From Nocardia flavorosea (GTDB taxonomy: Bacteria > Actinomycetota > Actinomycetes > Mycobacteriales > Mycobacteriaceae), in NCBI RefSeq assembly GCF_015477805.1, contig NZ_JADLQL010000002.1:310001-374000 (forward strand): a stretch of DNA of 64,000 nt, written 5' to 3'. This document shows positions 9,035 to 18,035 of this stretch, piece after piece. Under the pieces are notes generated by a model. That model did not search any database. It was given only the letters and a program-made list of their open reading frames with translations, and was not told the DNA's origin. The first letter of the stretch is position 1. Every line of letters starts with the position of its first letter. A program made the translations under genes and the position numbers.

Positions 9035-9053
9035 TTAGGCTAAGCTAACACCT
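9035..9053 (+). promoter_or_regulatory. Second iron box candidate in the same intergenic region
   Basis: TTAGGCTAAGCTAACACCT matches 13 of 19 consensus positions, including TTAGG and GCTAAC. It sits 57 bases from the first box. It could strengthen repression of the siderophore block or act on the divergent gene at 9175, though a pseudouridine synthase is not an expected iron-regulon member. Confidence 0.5.
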
Positions 9054-9174
9054 ATACCGAGGTCGTGGACAGCCAACCCGGAATTCGGCGCGGCACCGAT
9101 CCGGGGCAAGAGCAGCGCTCGTGCCCGGCCGGCGCCGAGGCCGGACCCGCTGCAGGTGGCGCTATGCTGCCACG

Positions 9175-10113
9175 ATGCGAAGAAGGCAGCAGCCGCCGCT
9201 GCCGAAGCGGTACGGACTGGACCCGGCCCGGCTACGACTCCCCGAGGACGGCGACTGGCCGAGCCTGCGCCAACATCTGATCGACCGGTTGCCCCGCGTC
9301 CAACCCGCGCGGATCGACGAAATGCTGCGGGCAGGGGAAATCGTCGATCTGGACGGTCCGCTGGGCCTCGATGCGCCGTATGTTCCCGGCGGCGCCGTCT
9401 GGTTCCATCGCGACCTCCCCGCCGAGCACCCGGTCCCGTTCGATATCCCGATCGTCTACCGCGACGACACCATCCTCGTGGCCGATAAACCCCATTTCCT
9501 GGCCACCATCCCCCGCGGCAGCCATATCCTGCAGACCGCTCTGGTCCGGCTGCGCCGTGAGTTGGACCTGCCCGATCTGATCCCCGCCCACCGGCTCGAC
9601 CGCGCGACCGCCGGACTGGTGCTGTTCGTGATCGACCCGGCCTCCCGCGGTGCGTATCAGACCATGTTCCAGCGGCAGCACGTCCGCAAGGAGTACGAGG
9701 CCGTGGCCGGCTACCGGCCCGCACTGAACTTCCCGATCGAGCTGACGAGCCGGATCATCAAAGAAAAACACGTCCTGGCTGCCCAGGAAGTGCCCGGGCC
9801 GCCGAATGCGCGCACCCGCATCGAACTCGTCGAACGGCGCGGTGAACTGGGCCGCTACCGGCTACACCCGGCGACCGGACGCACCCACCAGCTACGCCTG
9901 CATATGAATTCGCTGGGAATCCCCATCCTCGGCGACGACTTCTACCCGGTGATCACCGATAAACAGCTCGACGACTACCGCCGGCCCCTTCAACTTCTTG
10001 CCGCGGCCCTCGAATTCACCGATCCACGCACCGGCGAGCTCCGGCGATTCGAAACCACACGCTCACTCCAGGCATGGACCGACCCTGACGGCTGGGCCGC
10101 CTGCAGCCGGTGA
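9175..10113 (+). CDS. RluA-family pseudouridine synthase
   Basis: 312 residues. The catalytic motif AHRLDRATAG is at about 138-147, with Asp142 as the nucleophile that attacks the uridine C1'. GRTHQLRLHMNSLG and ILGDDFY near the C-terminus complete the RluA-family pattern. It isomerises uridine to pseudouridine in rRNA or tRNA; the target cannot be told from sequence. An S4-like N-terminal region (LRQHLIDRLPRVQPARIDEMLRAGEI) is present. Other in-frame starts occur upstream, but the ATG at 9175 gives a start directly before the first conserved block. Adjacent to, but divergent from, the siderophore block; likely unrelated. Confidence 0.88.
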   Translation: MRRRQQPPLPKRYGLDPARLRLPEDGDWPSLRQHLIDRLPRVQPARIDEMLRAGEIVDLDGPLGLDAPYVPGGAVWFHRDLPAEHPVPFDIPIVYRDDTILVADKPHFLATIPRGSHILQTALVRLRRELDLPDLIPAHRLDRATAGLVLFVIDPASRGAYQTMFQRQHVRKEYEAVAGYRPALNFPIELTSRIIKEKHVLAAQEVPGPPNARTRIELVERRGELGRYRLHPATGRTHQLRLHMNSLGIPILGDDFYPVITDKQLDDYRRPLQLLAAALEFTDPRTGELRRFETTRSLQAWTDPDGWAACSR

Positions 10114-10321
10114 GTGCCGACCGCCTGCCGGTCGCGCCAGGCCATGCCGGTGGACCCGAACCGAAGCCCGCTTGCACCGCCCAGCAGCCGGCGCTCCGAG
10201 TCAGGGCAGTGAGCCTGACCGCCCCGGGACAACCGGAACAGCGTGGTGGTGAACACGAAGGCCGCGGCCGTGCTGTCTCAGGACACGGTCCCCGGGCCGG
10301 GACCCACGCCAGGAAGCGGTG

Positions 10322-10359
10322 CCGGTGGCGGTCGGCCGGGCCGGCCCCACCGCCACCGG
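10322..10359. terminator. Hairpin between convergent genes
   Basis: Perfect 11-bp arms CCGGTGGCGGT (10322-10332) and ACCGCCACCGG (10349-10359) around a GC-rich loop. It lies between the ends of the genes at 10113 (+) and 10381 (-), so it can serve both. There is no T run, as is common in actinobacteria. A second small inverted repeat, GGTCCC and GGGACC, lies near 10287-10304. Confidence 0.6.
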
Positions 10360-10380
10360 ACGGCTGAGCTGAACCTCAGG

Positions 10381-11913
10381 TCACGGCACCGGCCGGTCCG
10401 CAGTGCAGGTGATATCCGTGGCGGGCAGCTGCCCGGTGCCCAGATAACCGTTGATCGCGTTGTTCACGCAGCTGCTGAGTCCGGGCCGGAAGGTGAGGTG
10501 GATGCGGACATCCCGCAGGGTCACCAGCCGCGACCCGGCGAGGTGCCGGTGCAGCGCGACTGCCTCCGCGTAGGGAGTGCGCGGATCGCCGGTCGCCTGG
10601 ACGATCAGTACCGGCACATCATTGCGCACCACGGTCGCGGGTTCCACCGGCGGCGGCCAGAACGCGCACGGCTGAATATTGTTCGCCAGCGCCCCGAACA
10701 GCGGCTGGGTGGCGCGGGTGGCTTCGATATTGCGCCGGTACCACTGCGGATCGTCCGGCGCGTCCGCGTCGCCGCAGGCCACGAACATCAATTCCGAATT
10801 CTCTCCGGTGAACAACGCCTCCAGCAGGTCCGCCAGCCCGGACTCGGCCGAACTCCGGGTATCGCCCGCGACGGCATCGGCGATATCGCGCACCGTCGCG
10901 GCCAGTGTTTCGTTCACCTGGTAGCTGCGCAGCAGGTTGTGCAGGATGAACGGAAAAATATGGTCGTCGATCGGGTAGCCGTCGAGCACGATCGGTTCCC
11001 GGGCCGTCCGCTGATACAGCGCGTTCACCGTCGCGCGGACCTCCGGCGCGGTGCCGCCCAGACGGTAGGTGGCGTTGCGTGCCGCTACCCAGCCTGCCCA
11101 GTCGTCGAATGCGATCTCGTCGGCCGGGCCCCAATCCTGGACGAGGCCGGTCCAGTAGCGGTCCGGGTCGATCGCGCTGTCGAGCACCATCCGGTCGCTG
11201 CTTTCCGGGAACATCTCGGTGAACACCGCACCGAGATACGTCCCATAGGACAACCCGAAGTAGTTGATCTTCTCCTCCCCCAGCACGGCCCGGATCAGGT
11301 CCATATCGCGCGCCGTATTGCGGGTCGTGAGGTGACGCAGCTTCTCGGTATCACCGTCCAGGCAGGCCGCGGCCAGCTCACCGGCGAACACCACTTCTTC
11401 GTCGAAACCGGCCGGAGTGGGCCCGGCCGACCGCACGGCCTCCGACACCGGCCAGCCGCAGGGCGGCGCGGGGTCGGAGGCACCGATACCCCGTGGGTCC
11501 ATGCCGATCAGGTCGTACTGTGCGAGCACATCAGGGCTCAGCACATCGCCCAGCAACGCCGGGCTGTCCAACCCGGTCGCCCCCGGACCGCCCGGATTCG
11601 ACATCAGGATTCCGCGCCGCCGGCCTGGGTCGGTGGCCGGTACCCGGGAGATCACCACGGTGAGGGTGCGGCCGTCGGGGTCGGAATAGTCGAGCGGGAC
11701 CACCACGTCCGCGCATTCGACGCCGGGCGTACCCACCGACGGCGTATCGCACAGTGCCCAATCCAGTTCCTGGCTGTAATACGGAAACCGCATCCGATCA
11801 CCGGCCAGCACCGGCAGCACCGCCACCAGCACGACCACCGCGAGCAGCCACCCCACCGCCCGCCACCGGGCACGGGCGGGACGCCGCTCGGCGTCCGTAT
11901 CGCCGGTCGACAT
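10381..11913 (-). CDS. Secreted or membrane-anchored alpha/beta hydrolase, TAP-like peptidase
   Basis: 510 residues. N-terminal membrane segment or signal (VGWLLAVVVLVAVLPVLAG, about 20-38). The nucleophile elbow is FGLSYGTYLG (GxSxG). NPGGPGATG forms the oxyanion region, DLIGMDPRGIGASDP follows, LIVQATGDPRTPY carries the acid, and IHLTFRPGLSSCVNNAINGYL matches the TAP-like C-terminal domain. Homologues are actinobacterial tripeptidyl aminopeptidases or related exported proteases and esterases. The ATG at 11913 is chosen because it is preceded by GGGGAAAG and starts just before the hydrophobic segment; longer frames start in non-conserved sequence. Substrate unknown. Confidence 0.85.
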   Translation of the reverse strand: MSTGDTDAERRPARARWRAVGWLLAVVVLVAVLPVLAGDRMRFPYYSQELDWALCDTPSVGTPGVECADVVVPLDYSDPDGRTLTVVISRVPATDPGRRRGILMSNPGGPGATGLDSPALLGDVLSPDVLAQYDLIGMDPRGIGASDPAPPCGWPVSEAVRSAGPTPAGFDEEVVFAGELAAACLDGDTEKLRHLTTRNTARDMDLIRAVLGEEKINYFGLSYGTYLGAVFTEMFPESSDRMVLDSAIDPDRYWTGLVQDWGPADEIAFDDWAGWVAARNATYRLGGTAPEVRATVNALYQRTAREPIVLDGYPIDDHIFPFILHNLLRSYQVNETLAATVRDIADAVAGDTRSSAESGLADLLEALFTGENSELMFVACGDADAPDDPQWYRRNIEATRATQPLFGALANNIQPCAFWPPPVEPATVVRNDVPVLIVQATGDPRTPYAEAVALHRHLAGSRLVTLRDVRIHLTFRPGLSSCVNNAINGYLGTGQLPATDITCTADRPVP

Positions 11914-12079
11914 CACAACCCACTTTCCCCGGAAAACAGCTGGTTGTACCGCTGGACAAACGAGCGCGCGGCCGTGCCGCGCCGCATATGCTAATCGACC
12001 ATCGCAGGTCTCGCCGGGCGAACACGAACGCCCGGCACGTCCCGGCCAGTACCGCCGGCGAATCCGTACACTGGGCCGA

Positions 12080-12823
12080 ATGCTCCACCCGGTTCCCGAG
12101 AAAACGGCTGCTCCGCGGCGCAAAATCCACGCCTATATCGACGTCGCGGTCGTCGTGGTGGTACTCACCTGCACCAACCTGATCGCCCACTTCACCACGG
12201 TGTGGGCCAATATCGTCAGCGTCCCGGTGGCCGCCCTGGTGCTGCTGGCGCTGATGCGCCGGCGCGGCCTGCACTGGTCGGAGCTCGGCCTGTCCCCCAG
12301 ACATTGGCGTACGGGAACCAAATACGCTCTCGCCGCCGTCGGGGTGGTACTGGCCGCGGTCGCCATCGGCGCCGCCCTCCCCCTCACCCGCCCGTTCTTC
12401 CTCGCCGACCGCTACGCCACGATCTCCGGGGCCCTCATCGCCTCGATGATCGTCATCCCCCTGCAAACCGTGATCCCCGAAGAACTTGCCTTCCGCGGCG
12501 TACTGCACGGCACCCTCGACCGCCTATGGGGCGCCCGCGGTGTCTTTGCCGCCGGGTCGCTGCTGTTCGGCCTCTGGCATATCGCCTCGTCGTTCGGTCT
12601 CACCACCGGCAACCGCGGCCTCTCCGGTGTACTCGGCGGGGGCCTACCCGGACAACTCGCCGGAATTCTGCTCGCCGTAGCCGCCACCGCCGCGGCTGCC
12701 GTGGTGTTCACCTGGCTCCGTCACCGCAGCGGCAGTCTGTTGGCCCCCATCGCCCTGCACTGGGCGGTCAACGGCGCGGGCGCGCTCACCGCCGCTTTCC
12801 TCTGGCATACGACTCTGGCCTGA
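12080..12823 (+). CDS. CPBP-family intramembrane metalloprotease (CAAX-like)
   Basis: 247 residues with about six to eight hydrophobic segments (for example 20-36, 45-58, 83-101, 115-131, 150-165, 190-215). The family motifs are visible: EELAFRG at 134-140 (EExxxR), FGLWH at 163-167, and HWAVNGAGAL near the C-terminus (HxxxN). CPBP proteases cleave substrates inside the membrane; bacterial members include Rce1-like enzymes and bacteriocin-immunity proteins. Divergent from the TAP-like hydrolase, no operon partner. Substrate unknown. Confidence 0.85.
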   Translation: MLHPVPEKTAAPRRKIHAYIDVAVVVVVLTCTNLIAHFTTVWANIVSVPVAALVLLALMRRRGLHWSELGLSPRHWRTGTKYALAAVGVVLAAVAIGAALPLTRPFFLADRYATISGALIASMIVIPLQTVIPEELAFRGVLHGTLDRLWGARGVFAAGSLLFGLWHIASSFGLTTGNRGLSGVLGGGLPGQLAGILLAVAATAAAAVVFTWLRHRSGSLLAPIALHWAVNGAGALTAAFLWHTTLA

Positions 12824-13172
12824 GTTCGCGGTCACGCCGGATCGCACGCGCACAGGCGACCGCCTCGCCGCAGGAGGCGGGCCACTGCCGCGGCGCGTGG
12901 CCGTCGGCACGACGGGACCGCGATCGACACGACACTGATTTGTGCCAGGCCGACACCTGCTCGACACGAGACCGCCGATGCCGCACCCCACATGGTCGCC
13001 GACTGCGGCGAATCCGAGGCGATTCGCCGCGGACGGGTCACCCGGAACAAGCCGAATTGCCTCGCTTTGCAGCAAACGGCCGACAGCTACGTGCTCGCGT
13101 GCGGCGGCCGGTGACTGTCTGAACTCGCCCGGGATAACGCGGTCCGATGATCGCCGCCGGACCGACACGGAT
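12824..13172. other. Gap without a gene
   Basis: About 350 bases between convergent genes. Open frames here have no recognisable domain. I see no strong hairpin or repeat. Confidence 0.5.
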
Positions 13173-13763
13173 TCAGCAGTGTTCGCAGATCCCGGTGGCG
13201 GGCAACTGGATGAAACAGCTCTTGCACACGACCGCCCGCGATTCGGTTTTGGGCGCGGCCGGCCGGGTCGCGACGGACCCACTGGAACGCTTGACCGAGC
13301 CGCCCCGCGCGATCAGCGGCGGCGTGCCGCCGTCGGCGGGCACATCGGCACCGTGCGCCGAATAGCAGGCCCAGCGGGCATACGCGGCGTGGGTTTCGAT
13401 ATCCGCCGGCACCGGCAGCGCGGCCAGCTCCAGCACATACTTGTAGCTGTCGCTCACCTTCAGATTCCGCTTCACGCACAGCGCGGTCAGCGGCGGCTCT
13501 CCGGCGTTGTGGCAGCGCCGGGCCACCTTCCGCAGAATCGCGTCCATCCAGGTGCGGGTCGGCGCGTCGGTACGCACCCCCGACATCTCCTGCACCCGCT
13601 CGGCCAGCTCCTGCACCGTGACGAAGTACCCGTACTCCGCCGCGGTCTCCGCCAGCACTTCATGAGCGGCCATAGCCCAGGCCACTGCGGCATCACGGAA
13701 GGCGACCGCCGTTCCGTCCTCGCTCCGCCAGGCCCCCGAAATCGTTGTCGCAGCGTCCCTCAT
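13173..13763 (-). CDS. Conserved-looking protein with C-terminal zinc-ribbon-like cysteines
   Basis: 196 residues, family not recognised. The N-terminal two thirds look helical and soluble (AFRDAAVAWAMAAHEVLAETAAEYGYFVTVQELAERVQEMSG). A basic linker (about 150-175) leads to CKSCFIQLPATGICEHC at the very C-terminus, a CxxC-x9-CxxC pattern fit for one zinc ion. Such tails are often nucleic-acid or protein binding. ATG 13763. It stands alone between a convergent CPBP gene and a Nudix gene on the same strand 180 bases upstream. Function unknown. Confidence 0.65.
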   Translation of the reverse strand: MRDAATTISGAWRSEDGTAVAFRDAAVAWAMAAHEVLAETAAEYGYFVTVQELAERVQEMSGVRTDAPTRTWMDAILRKVARRCHNAGEPPLTALCVKRNLKVSDSYKYVLELAALPVPADIETHAAYARWACYSAHGADVPADGGTPPLIARGGSVKRSSGSVATRPAAPKTESRAVVCKSCFIQLPATGICEHC

Positions 13764-13943
13764 AGCCCGTACACCGTAGCGTCAACCGCTACCGGCCGAT
13801 CAACCGCCCTCCCCTATATCACATTTCGCGTTGCTCGATTGCCGCGGCGACGGCCACCGCACGCACGACCCGCATACCTTCGAAGCCGATACCCGCGCGG
13901 CCGGCCCGCCGTCGCGTCGTCGCCGATATCGTCCGGACGTAGA

Positions 13944-14471
13944 TCAGCGACCTCCGCTTCGCCGCACTCGCCCCGAACTCACCTCTGCGGCAGCCTTGCC
14001 CGAACCCGCTACCGGCTCACCGTGTTCCAGGTAGACCGGCACCGCATTCGATCGGGCAGCGTGTGCACGGCGGAGCCGACGGTCCAACCTCGGCACCACG
14101 AAATCACCGATGGTGTCGATATCGACCCACTCCCACCGATCCAGCTCGGCCGCCTGGAGAACGATCGAATCCGCGACCGCGCCCAGCGCGCCACCGTCGA
14201 ACACATAGAGGATCTTGTCGCCTTCGGCGGAACTCGGCGCCCAATCGTGCACCAGCAGCCTGCCGGGTGCGCGGTCGAGACCGAGTTCCTCCCGGACCTC
14301 ACGACGGCATGCCGCACTCGGCGCCTCGCCGGGCACCACATAACCCCCGGGGATATCCCAGCCGTCCCCGTAGACCTTGTGCACCAGGAGTATGTCGTTT
14401 CCCCTGACGAACAGCGCGCCGGCCGCCAGCCGGGCCAGTGCGGGGCTCGCCGTTTCATCGATCGTCGCCAC
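13944..14471 (-). CDS. Nudix hydrolase
   Basis: 175 residues. The Nudix box is complete: GYVVPGEAPSAACRREVREELGL (GX5EX7REUXEEXGU) at about 48-70, with the glutamates that bind Mg2+. The N-terminal LARLAAGALFVRGNDILLVHKVYG forms the first strands of the fold. Nudix enzymes hydrolyse nucleoside diphosphates linked to another group; the substrate cannot be predicted. It lies 12 bases downstream of the old yellow enzyme stop (14484) on the same strand, so the two may be co-transcribed. Confidence 0.85.
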   Translation of the reverse strand: MATIDETASPALARLAAGALFVRGNDILLVHKVYGDGWDIPGGYVVPGEAPSAACRREVREELGLDRAPGRLLVHDWAPSSAEGDKILYVFDGGALGAVADSIVLQAAELDRWEWVDIDTIGDFVVPRLDRRLRRAHAARSNAVPVYLEHGEPVAGSGKAAAEVSSGRVRRSGGR

Positions 14472-14483
14472 CTGGTTATCGGA

Positions 14484-15605
14484 TCACACTGCGTTCGCCG
14501 TGACGCGCGCGTTCCAGGATTGCTGATTCGCGAGCGTCACATCGGGAGTCAGTAACGCGCGATCGAATTCGGCGGGATGCGCGCCGGCGGCGATCACCTT
14601 CGGCCAATCCGGATTCGCCAGCGCACCCCGGCCGAGCGTGAGCATATCCGCGTGGCCCTCGTCGAGCACGGTCCGCGCCAGATCCGGTGCGTGCATACCA
14701 CCATTCGCCAGAACGGGGAGGCCGGTGACGGTCCTGGCCAGTCGCGTGATCGTGTCACCGGTGTCCAAGGTGGCGGTTTCATACCAGTCCCGCCCCTCGC
14801 TGGCGAGATGCAGGTAGTCGACCCCGGCGACCGTCACCGCTCGAAAAATCGTTTCGGCTTCCACCGCCCCGGACCAGCGATAACCGAAATCGTTCACCTT
14901 GGTCTGCGAGAGCCGTATTCCCACCGGGAAGTCGGCTCCGACCGCTGCCCGCACCTCCTCGATCACTTCGACCGCGAACCGCACGCGCCCGGCGGGCTCA
15001 CCGCCGTATTCGTCGTCACGCAGATTGGTGTATCCGGTCAGGAACTGATCGATCAGGTACCCGTTGGCACCGTGGATCTCCACCGCATCGAATCCGGCCG
15101 CCCGAGCCTGCCCGGCCGCGAACGCGAACCCCTCGACAAGGTCACGAATATCTGTCCGGGAGGCCGCATCGGGCAATGCGAACGGCCCCTCGCCACCGTA
15201 GGCAGACATCTTGGCGCCCTTCGGCGGCACCGCGGACGGCGCAACCGTCCGATCGCTGTGCCGGTTGCCCTGAACGAGCGCTCCGGCGTGCATCAACTGC
15301 AGCGCGATCCTGCCACCCGCTGCGCGCACGGCTTCGGTAACCCGGTGCCAGCCCTCGACCTGTTCCGCGGTCACGATCCCGGGCTGATCCGGATATGCCT
15401 GGCTGAATCGCTCATCGATGTATGTGCCCTCGGTGATGACCAGCCCGAATCCGCCCGCGGCGAATCGCGCGTAGTACTCGGCCATGGCCGCCGTCGCCAC
15501 ACCGTCGCCCCGGGTACTCACCCGCGACATCGGCGCCACGGCGGCCCGGTTGCGCAATTGCAGACTGCCGATTCGTGCAGGGGAAATAACAGGGTGGACA
15601 GTCAC
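14484..15605 (-). CDS. NADH:flavin oxidoreductase, old yellow enzyme family
   Basis: 373 residues. FMN-dependent TIM barrel with RNRAAVAPMSRVS, QLMHAG, HGANGYLIDQFLTGYTNLRDDEYGG (His/Asn pair that binds substrate carbonyls), RLSQ and LGRGALANPDWP. It reduces activated alkenes or related electrophiles with NAD(P)H. Several in-frame GTG codons occur; the GTG at 15605 is preceded six bases upstream by AGGAG, which decides the start. It is divergent from an HxlR regulator at 15726, a common pairing where the regulator senses electrophiles or oxidants. Confidence 0.9.
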   Translation of the reverse strand: MTVHPVISPARIGSLQLRNRAAVAPMSRVSTRGDGVATAAMAEYYARFAAGGFGLVITEGTYIDERFSQAYPDQPGIVTAEQVEGWHRVTEAVRAAGGRIALQLMHAGALVQGNRHSDRTVAPSAVPPKGAKMSAYGGEGPFALPDAASRTDIRDLVEGFAFAAGQARAAGFDAVEIHGANGYLIDQFLTGYTNLRDDEYGGEPAGRVRFAVEVIEEVRAAVGADFPVGIRLSQTKVNDFGYRWSGAVEAETIFRAVTVAGVDYLHLASEGRDWYETATLDTGDTITRLARTVTGLPVLANGGMHAPDLARTVLDEGHADMLTLGRGALANPDWPKVIAAGAHPAEFDRALLTPDVTLANQQSWNARVTANAV

Positions 15606-15725
15606 GGGAATCTCCTCGGACACACTGGACAACTGGCTCGGGAACAGATTCCGCGCTACCGACTATCGCTACAAGTACGGTCTTTTCTGTGTCGTAGGCA
15701 CATCCCGTATACCGATTGAGGTCGT

Positions 15726-16082
15726 ATGCACGCCGACAGAAAACACATGACCGAGAACACACCGGATTACTGCACCATCGAAGCCGCGATGGAAGTGGTC
15801 GGTGGCAAATGGAAGATGGCCATCGTCAACCACCTCTTCGACGGCACCATGCGCTTCGGCGAACTACGCCGCGCCATGCCCACCATCACCCAGCGCATGC
15901 TCACCCGCCAACTCCGCGAACTCGAAGCCGACGGGGTGATCCGCCGCACCGTCTACGCCGAGGTACCGCCGAAAGTCGAATACGACCTCACCGAGATCGG
16001 CGAGAACCTGCGACCGGTGGCCGGGCTGCTCGAATCCTGGGGTGAGCAGTACCGACGAAGCACTGCTCCGACCGCCCGGTAG
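15726..16082 (+). CDS. HxlR-family transcriptional regulator
   Basis: 118 residues. Winged-helix HxlR pattern: YCTIEAAMEVVGGKWKMAIVNHLFDGTMRFGELRRAMPTITQRMLTRQLRELEADGVIRR, with EYDLTEIGENLRPVAGLLESWG. The Cys directly before the first helix (Cys15) is in the place used as a redox or electrophile sensor by YodB/HypR-type members. It probably controls the divergent old yellow enzyme gene across the 120-base gap (15606-15725). GAGG lies four bases before ATG 15726; ATG 15747 is an alternative start. Confidence 0.88.
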   Translation: MHADRKHMTENTPDYCTIEAAMEVVGGKWKMAIVNHLFDGTMRFGELRRAMPTITQRMLTRQLRELEADGVIRRTVYAEVPPKVEYDLTEIGENLRPVAGLLESWGEQYRRSTAPTAR

Positions 16083-16168
16083 TAAGGATGAGGTCGGGGT
16101 ACACCACCGAGAGGAAGACCTGTAGCGTCTGCGTAGCACCCCCGTAGCAGTTGAGCTAGTCTCAGATT

Positions 16169-16486
16169 ATGACATCGGCAGCCGAGTTCTCCGAGATTCC
16201 ACAGCGCGAACTACGCAACGAGGTGAGCCGCGTTCTCCGAGAGGTCAAGGCCGGCCGGTCCTACACGGTCACAGTCGACGGTTCGCCGGTCGCCGACCTG
16301 GTGCCCCACCGTCACGCCAAGCGCCGGGTGTCGGTGCCCAGGGCAGAGGTCCTGTCCGCATTCGGCGATCTGTCGTCGTCGCAGAGCTATCCCGCGGATC
16401 TGGATCGGCACATCGACGATTCGCTCTACGATCCGTACGACCGCGCCTATCGGCGTGGTGAGTTCAGTGCGGAATCAGGCGCATGA
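16169..16486 (+). CDS. Antitoxin, Phd/YefM family
   Basis: 105 residues. The N-terminus EIPQRELRNEVSRVLREVKAGRSYTVTVDGSPVADLVPH is typical of Phd/YefM antitoxins, which bind operator DNA with this domain. The acidic C-terminal tail (DLDRHIDDSLYDPYDRA) would wrap the toxin. The stop overlaps the toxin start by four bases (ATGA at 16483-16486), so translation is coupled. Autorepression of its own promoter is expected from the family. Confidence 0.85.
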   Translation: MTSAAEFSEIPQRELRNEVSRVLREVKAGRSYTVTVDGSPVADLVPHRHAKRRVSVPRAEVLSAFGDLSSSQSYPADLDRHIDDSLYDPYDRAYRRGEFSAESGA

Positions 16487-16902
16487 CGACGCCGGGCCGG
16501 GGTCTCGTCGATACGAATGTCCTGATACTGATCAGTCGCTTGATCCCCGAAGAACTTCCCGACGAGATTTCGGTCAGCACGATCACCATGGCCGAACTCG
16601 CCGCGGGACCGCATTACACCGATGACCCGATCGAACGCGCCGAACGCATCGAAAGACTCCAGAATGCCGAAGCGCACTTCGATCCGCTCCCCTTCGACAC
16701 GGCAGCCGGCCGCCGCTACGGCCACCTGGTGGCTGCCGTCCTACAAGCAGGGCGCAATCCGAGGCCGCGCCGAATCGACCTGATGATCGCCGCGATCGCC
16801 TCGGCCCACCGCATCCCGCTCTACACGGTGAACCCGAAAGATTTCAGCGCACTGGACGGCCTCGTCACGTTGGTCCCGGTGACTCACCCCGACGAAGCCT
16901 GA
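16483..16902 (+). CDS. VapC-family PIN-domain ribonuclease toxin
   Basis: 139 residues. PIN acidic residues are visible: LVDTNVLIL (Asp10), TMAELAAG (Glu38), RIDLMIAAIA and VNPKDFSAL. The family cleaves tRNA or rRNA using Mg2+. Pairs with the overlapping Phd-type antitoxin. It ends 24 bases before the end of the convergent kinase gene. Confidence 0.87.
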   Translation: MTTPGRGLVDTNVLILISRLIPEELPDEISVSTITMAELAAGPHYTDDPIERAERIERLQNAEAHFDPLPFDTAAGRRYGHLVAAVLQAGRNPRPRRIDLMIAAIASAHRIPLYTVNPKDFSALDGLVTLVPVTHPDEA

Positions 16903-16926
16903 GCGAGGGCCTTGCGTCGATGCCAC

Positions 16927-17508
16927 CTAGACCCGGCGGGCTATCGGCATTCGGTCGAGAATCCCCGAGGTCGGTCGATCGCCGCACTCGGGAGCTGCCC
17001 GTTCTATTCGCGCCGCGAGATCGGTGCAGTCGACCGGCCCAGTGGTGTCGACGCACACAGTAGGCACGATCCCGAGTGGTTCAGCATGCTCAGCCCACGT
17101 CTCCCAGTGGTTGCGAAGACGCTGACTGTCCTGAAAGTACGCCGGCCTGCAACGCGCCTCATACCGTGCCCGAGCGATCTCGGCCGGTACGCGACACCAC
17201 ACCTCGACCACACGGTCGACCCGAGCCCGTTCAATGCCGGCCACGGCGAATCGCAGATCACGGGGTTTGAACCACCACGAGTCGATCACGACGGACCGTG
17301 GGACCGCTGACGCCAGCGCCCACACGGCATCCATTGCGACACCGCCCAACTCCGGAACCGCCTCCGCGTCATCGACGCATGCCGCCAGCGCCTCCTTCAC
17401 CGCGTCCTTCGACAAGAACTGGGCATCCATCGTCGTCGCCAGGGACCGACCGAGCGTCGATTTCCCAGAACCCGGCAACCCGTTGACCAACACCAGGAGT
17501 TTGTCCAC
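16927..17508 (-). CDS. Small P-loop kinase-like protein
   Basis: 193 residues from GTG 17508. Walker A is VNGLPGSGKSTLGRSLA at about 7-23, followed by FLSKDAVKEAL, VVIDSWWF, and a lid-like stretch with many Arg (VPAEIARARYEARCRPAYF). The layout fits small-molecule kinases of the shikimate/gluconate/chloramphenicol phosphotransferase type. Substrate not predictable. No clear Shine-Dalgarno before the GTG; an upstream in-frame ATG at 17574 would add 22 non-conserved residues. It lies between two toxin-antitoxin modules, but nothing links it to either. Confidence 0.65.
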   Translation of the reverse strand: MDKLLVLVNGLPGSGKSTLGRSLATTMDAQFLSKDAVKEALAACVDDAEAVPELGGVAMDAVWALASAVPRSVVIDSWWFKPRDLRFAVAGIERARVDRVVEVWCRVPAEIARARYEARCRPAYFQDSQRLRNHWETWAEHAEPLGIVPTVCVDTTGPVDCTDLAARIERAAPECGDRPTSGILDRMPIARRV

Positions 17509-17600
17509 ACAGTCATCATGCCGAAGCCACCGACCCCGACCCCTGCAGGTGAGTCCGTCGGTACGACATATCAACTCCGTGTCGGTCGATCAGTCGGACA

Positions 17601-18035
17601 CTATTTGTCAGCGGGAAAGATGCGAAACGAACGGAGGCCCGGGGTCAGCGGTTCGATCGCACGGAAATCGCGTTGATCGAGCGTGAAGATGCAGTCGGTT
17701 TTGTACCTGTCGGCAAGCGCCACGCCCACCGCGTCAGCGAGGTCGAGTTGCAACCCTTCGTACTTGGCTCGGACCGACTGCGCGGCGGACAGGTCTATAT
17801 GCTTCAGCTCGGCGAGCCGATAACTTCCTTCGATCGCGCGCGCCAGCAGCGCGTCGGTGATCTTCATTGCCGCGGAAAAGCCGAGATCGCGGCGAGTCAA
17901 ATGATCGAGTTCTGTCAGCACGAGCGGCGAGATGATCAGCGTCTCGTTCTCCATCACCGACAGTGCCTGTTCGTGTTCGTGCTGGTCGGCATCGAATGCG
18001 GCGAACAGTGCAGAGGTATCGGCGACGATGATCAC
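17601..18035 (-). CDS. VapC-type PIN-domain toxin, second module
   Basis: 144 residues. MIIVADTSALFAAFD has the first Asp, LVLTELDHL the Glu, QLDLADAVGVALA and FTLDQRDFRAI the later acidic residues of a PIN nuclease. Start overlaps the antitoxin stop by four bases. It differs strongly from the PIN toxin at 16483 and pairs with a ribbon-helix-helix antitoxin, so the two modules are independent acquisitions, not a duplication. Confidence 0.87.
   Translation of the reverse strand: MIIVADTSALFAAFDADQHEHEQALSVMENETLIISPLVLTELDHLTRRDLGFSAAMKITDALLARAIEGSYRLAELKHIDLSAAQSVRAKYEGLQLDLADAVGVALADRYKTDCIFTLDQRDFRAIEPLTPGLRSFRIFPADK

Noticed and set aside
12942..14555. Plus-strand frame of 537 codons covering the Nudix gene
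   Set aside because: Antisense shadow of two real minus-strand genes; Arg/Pro-rich and without motifs.
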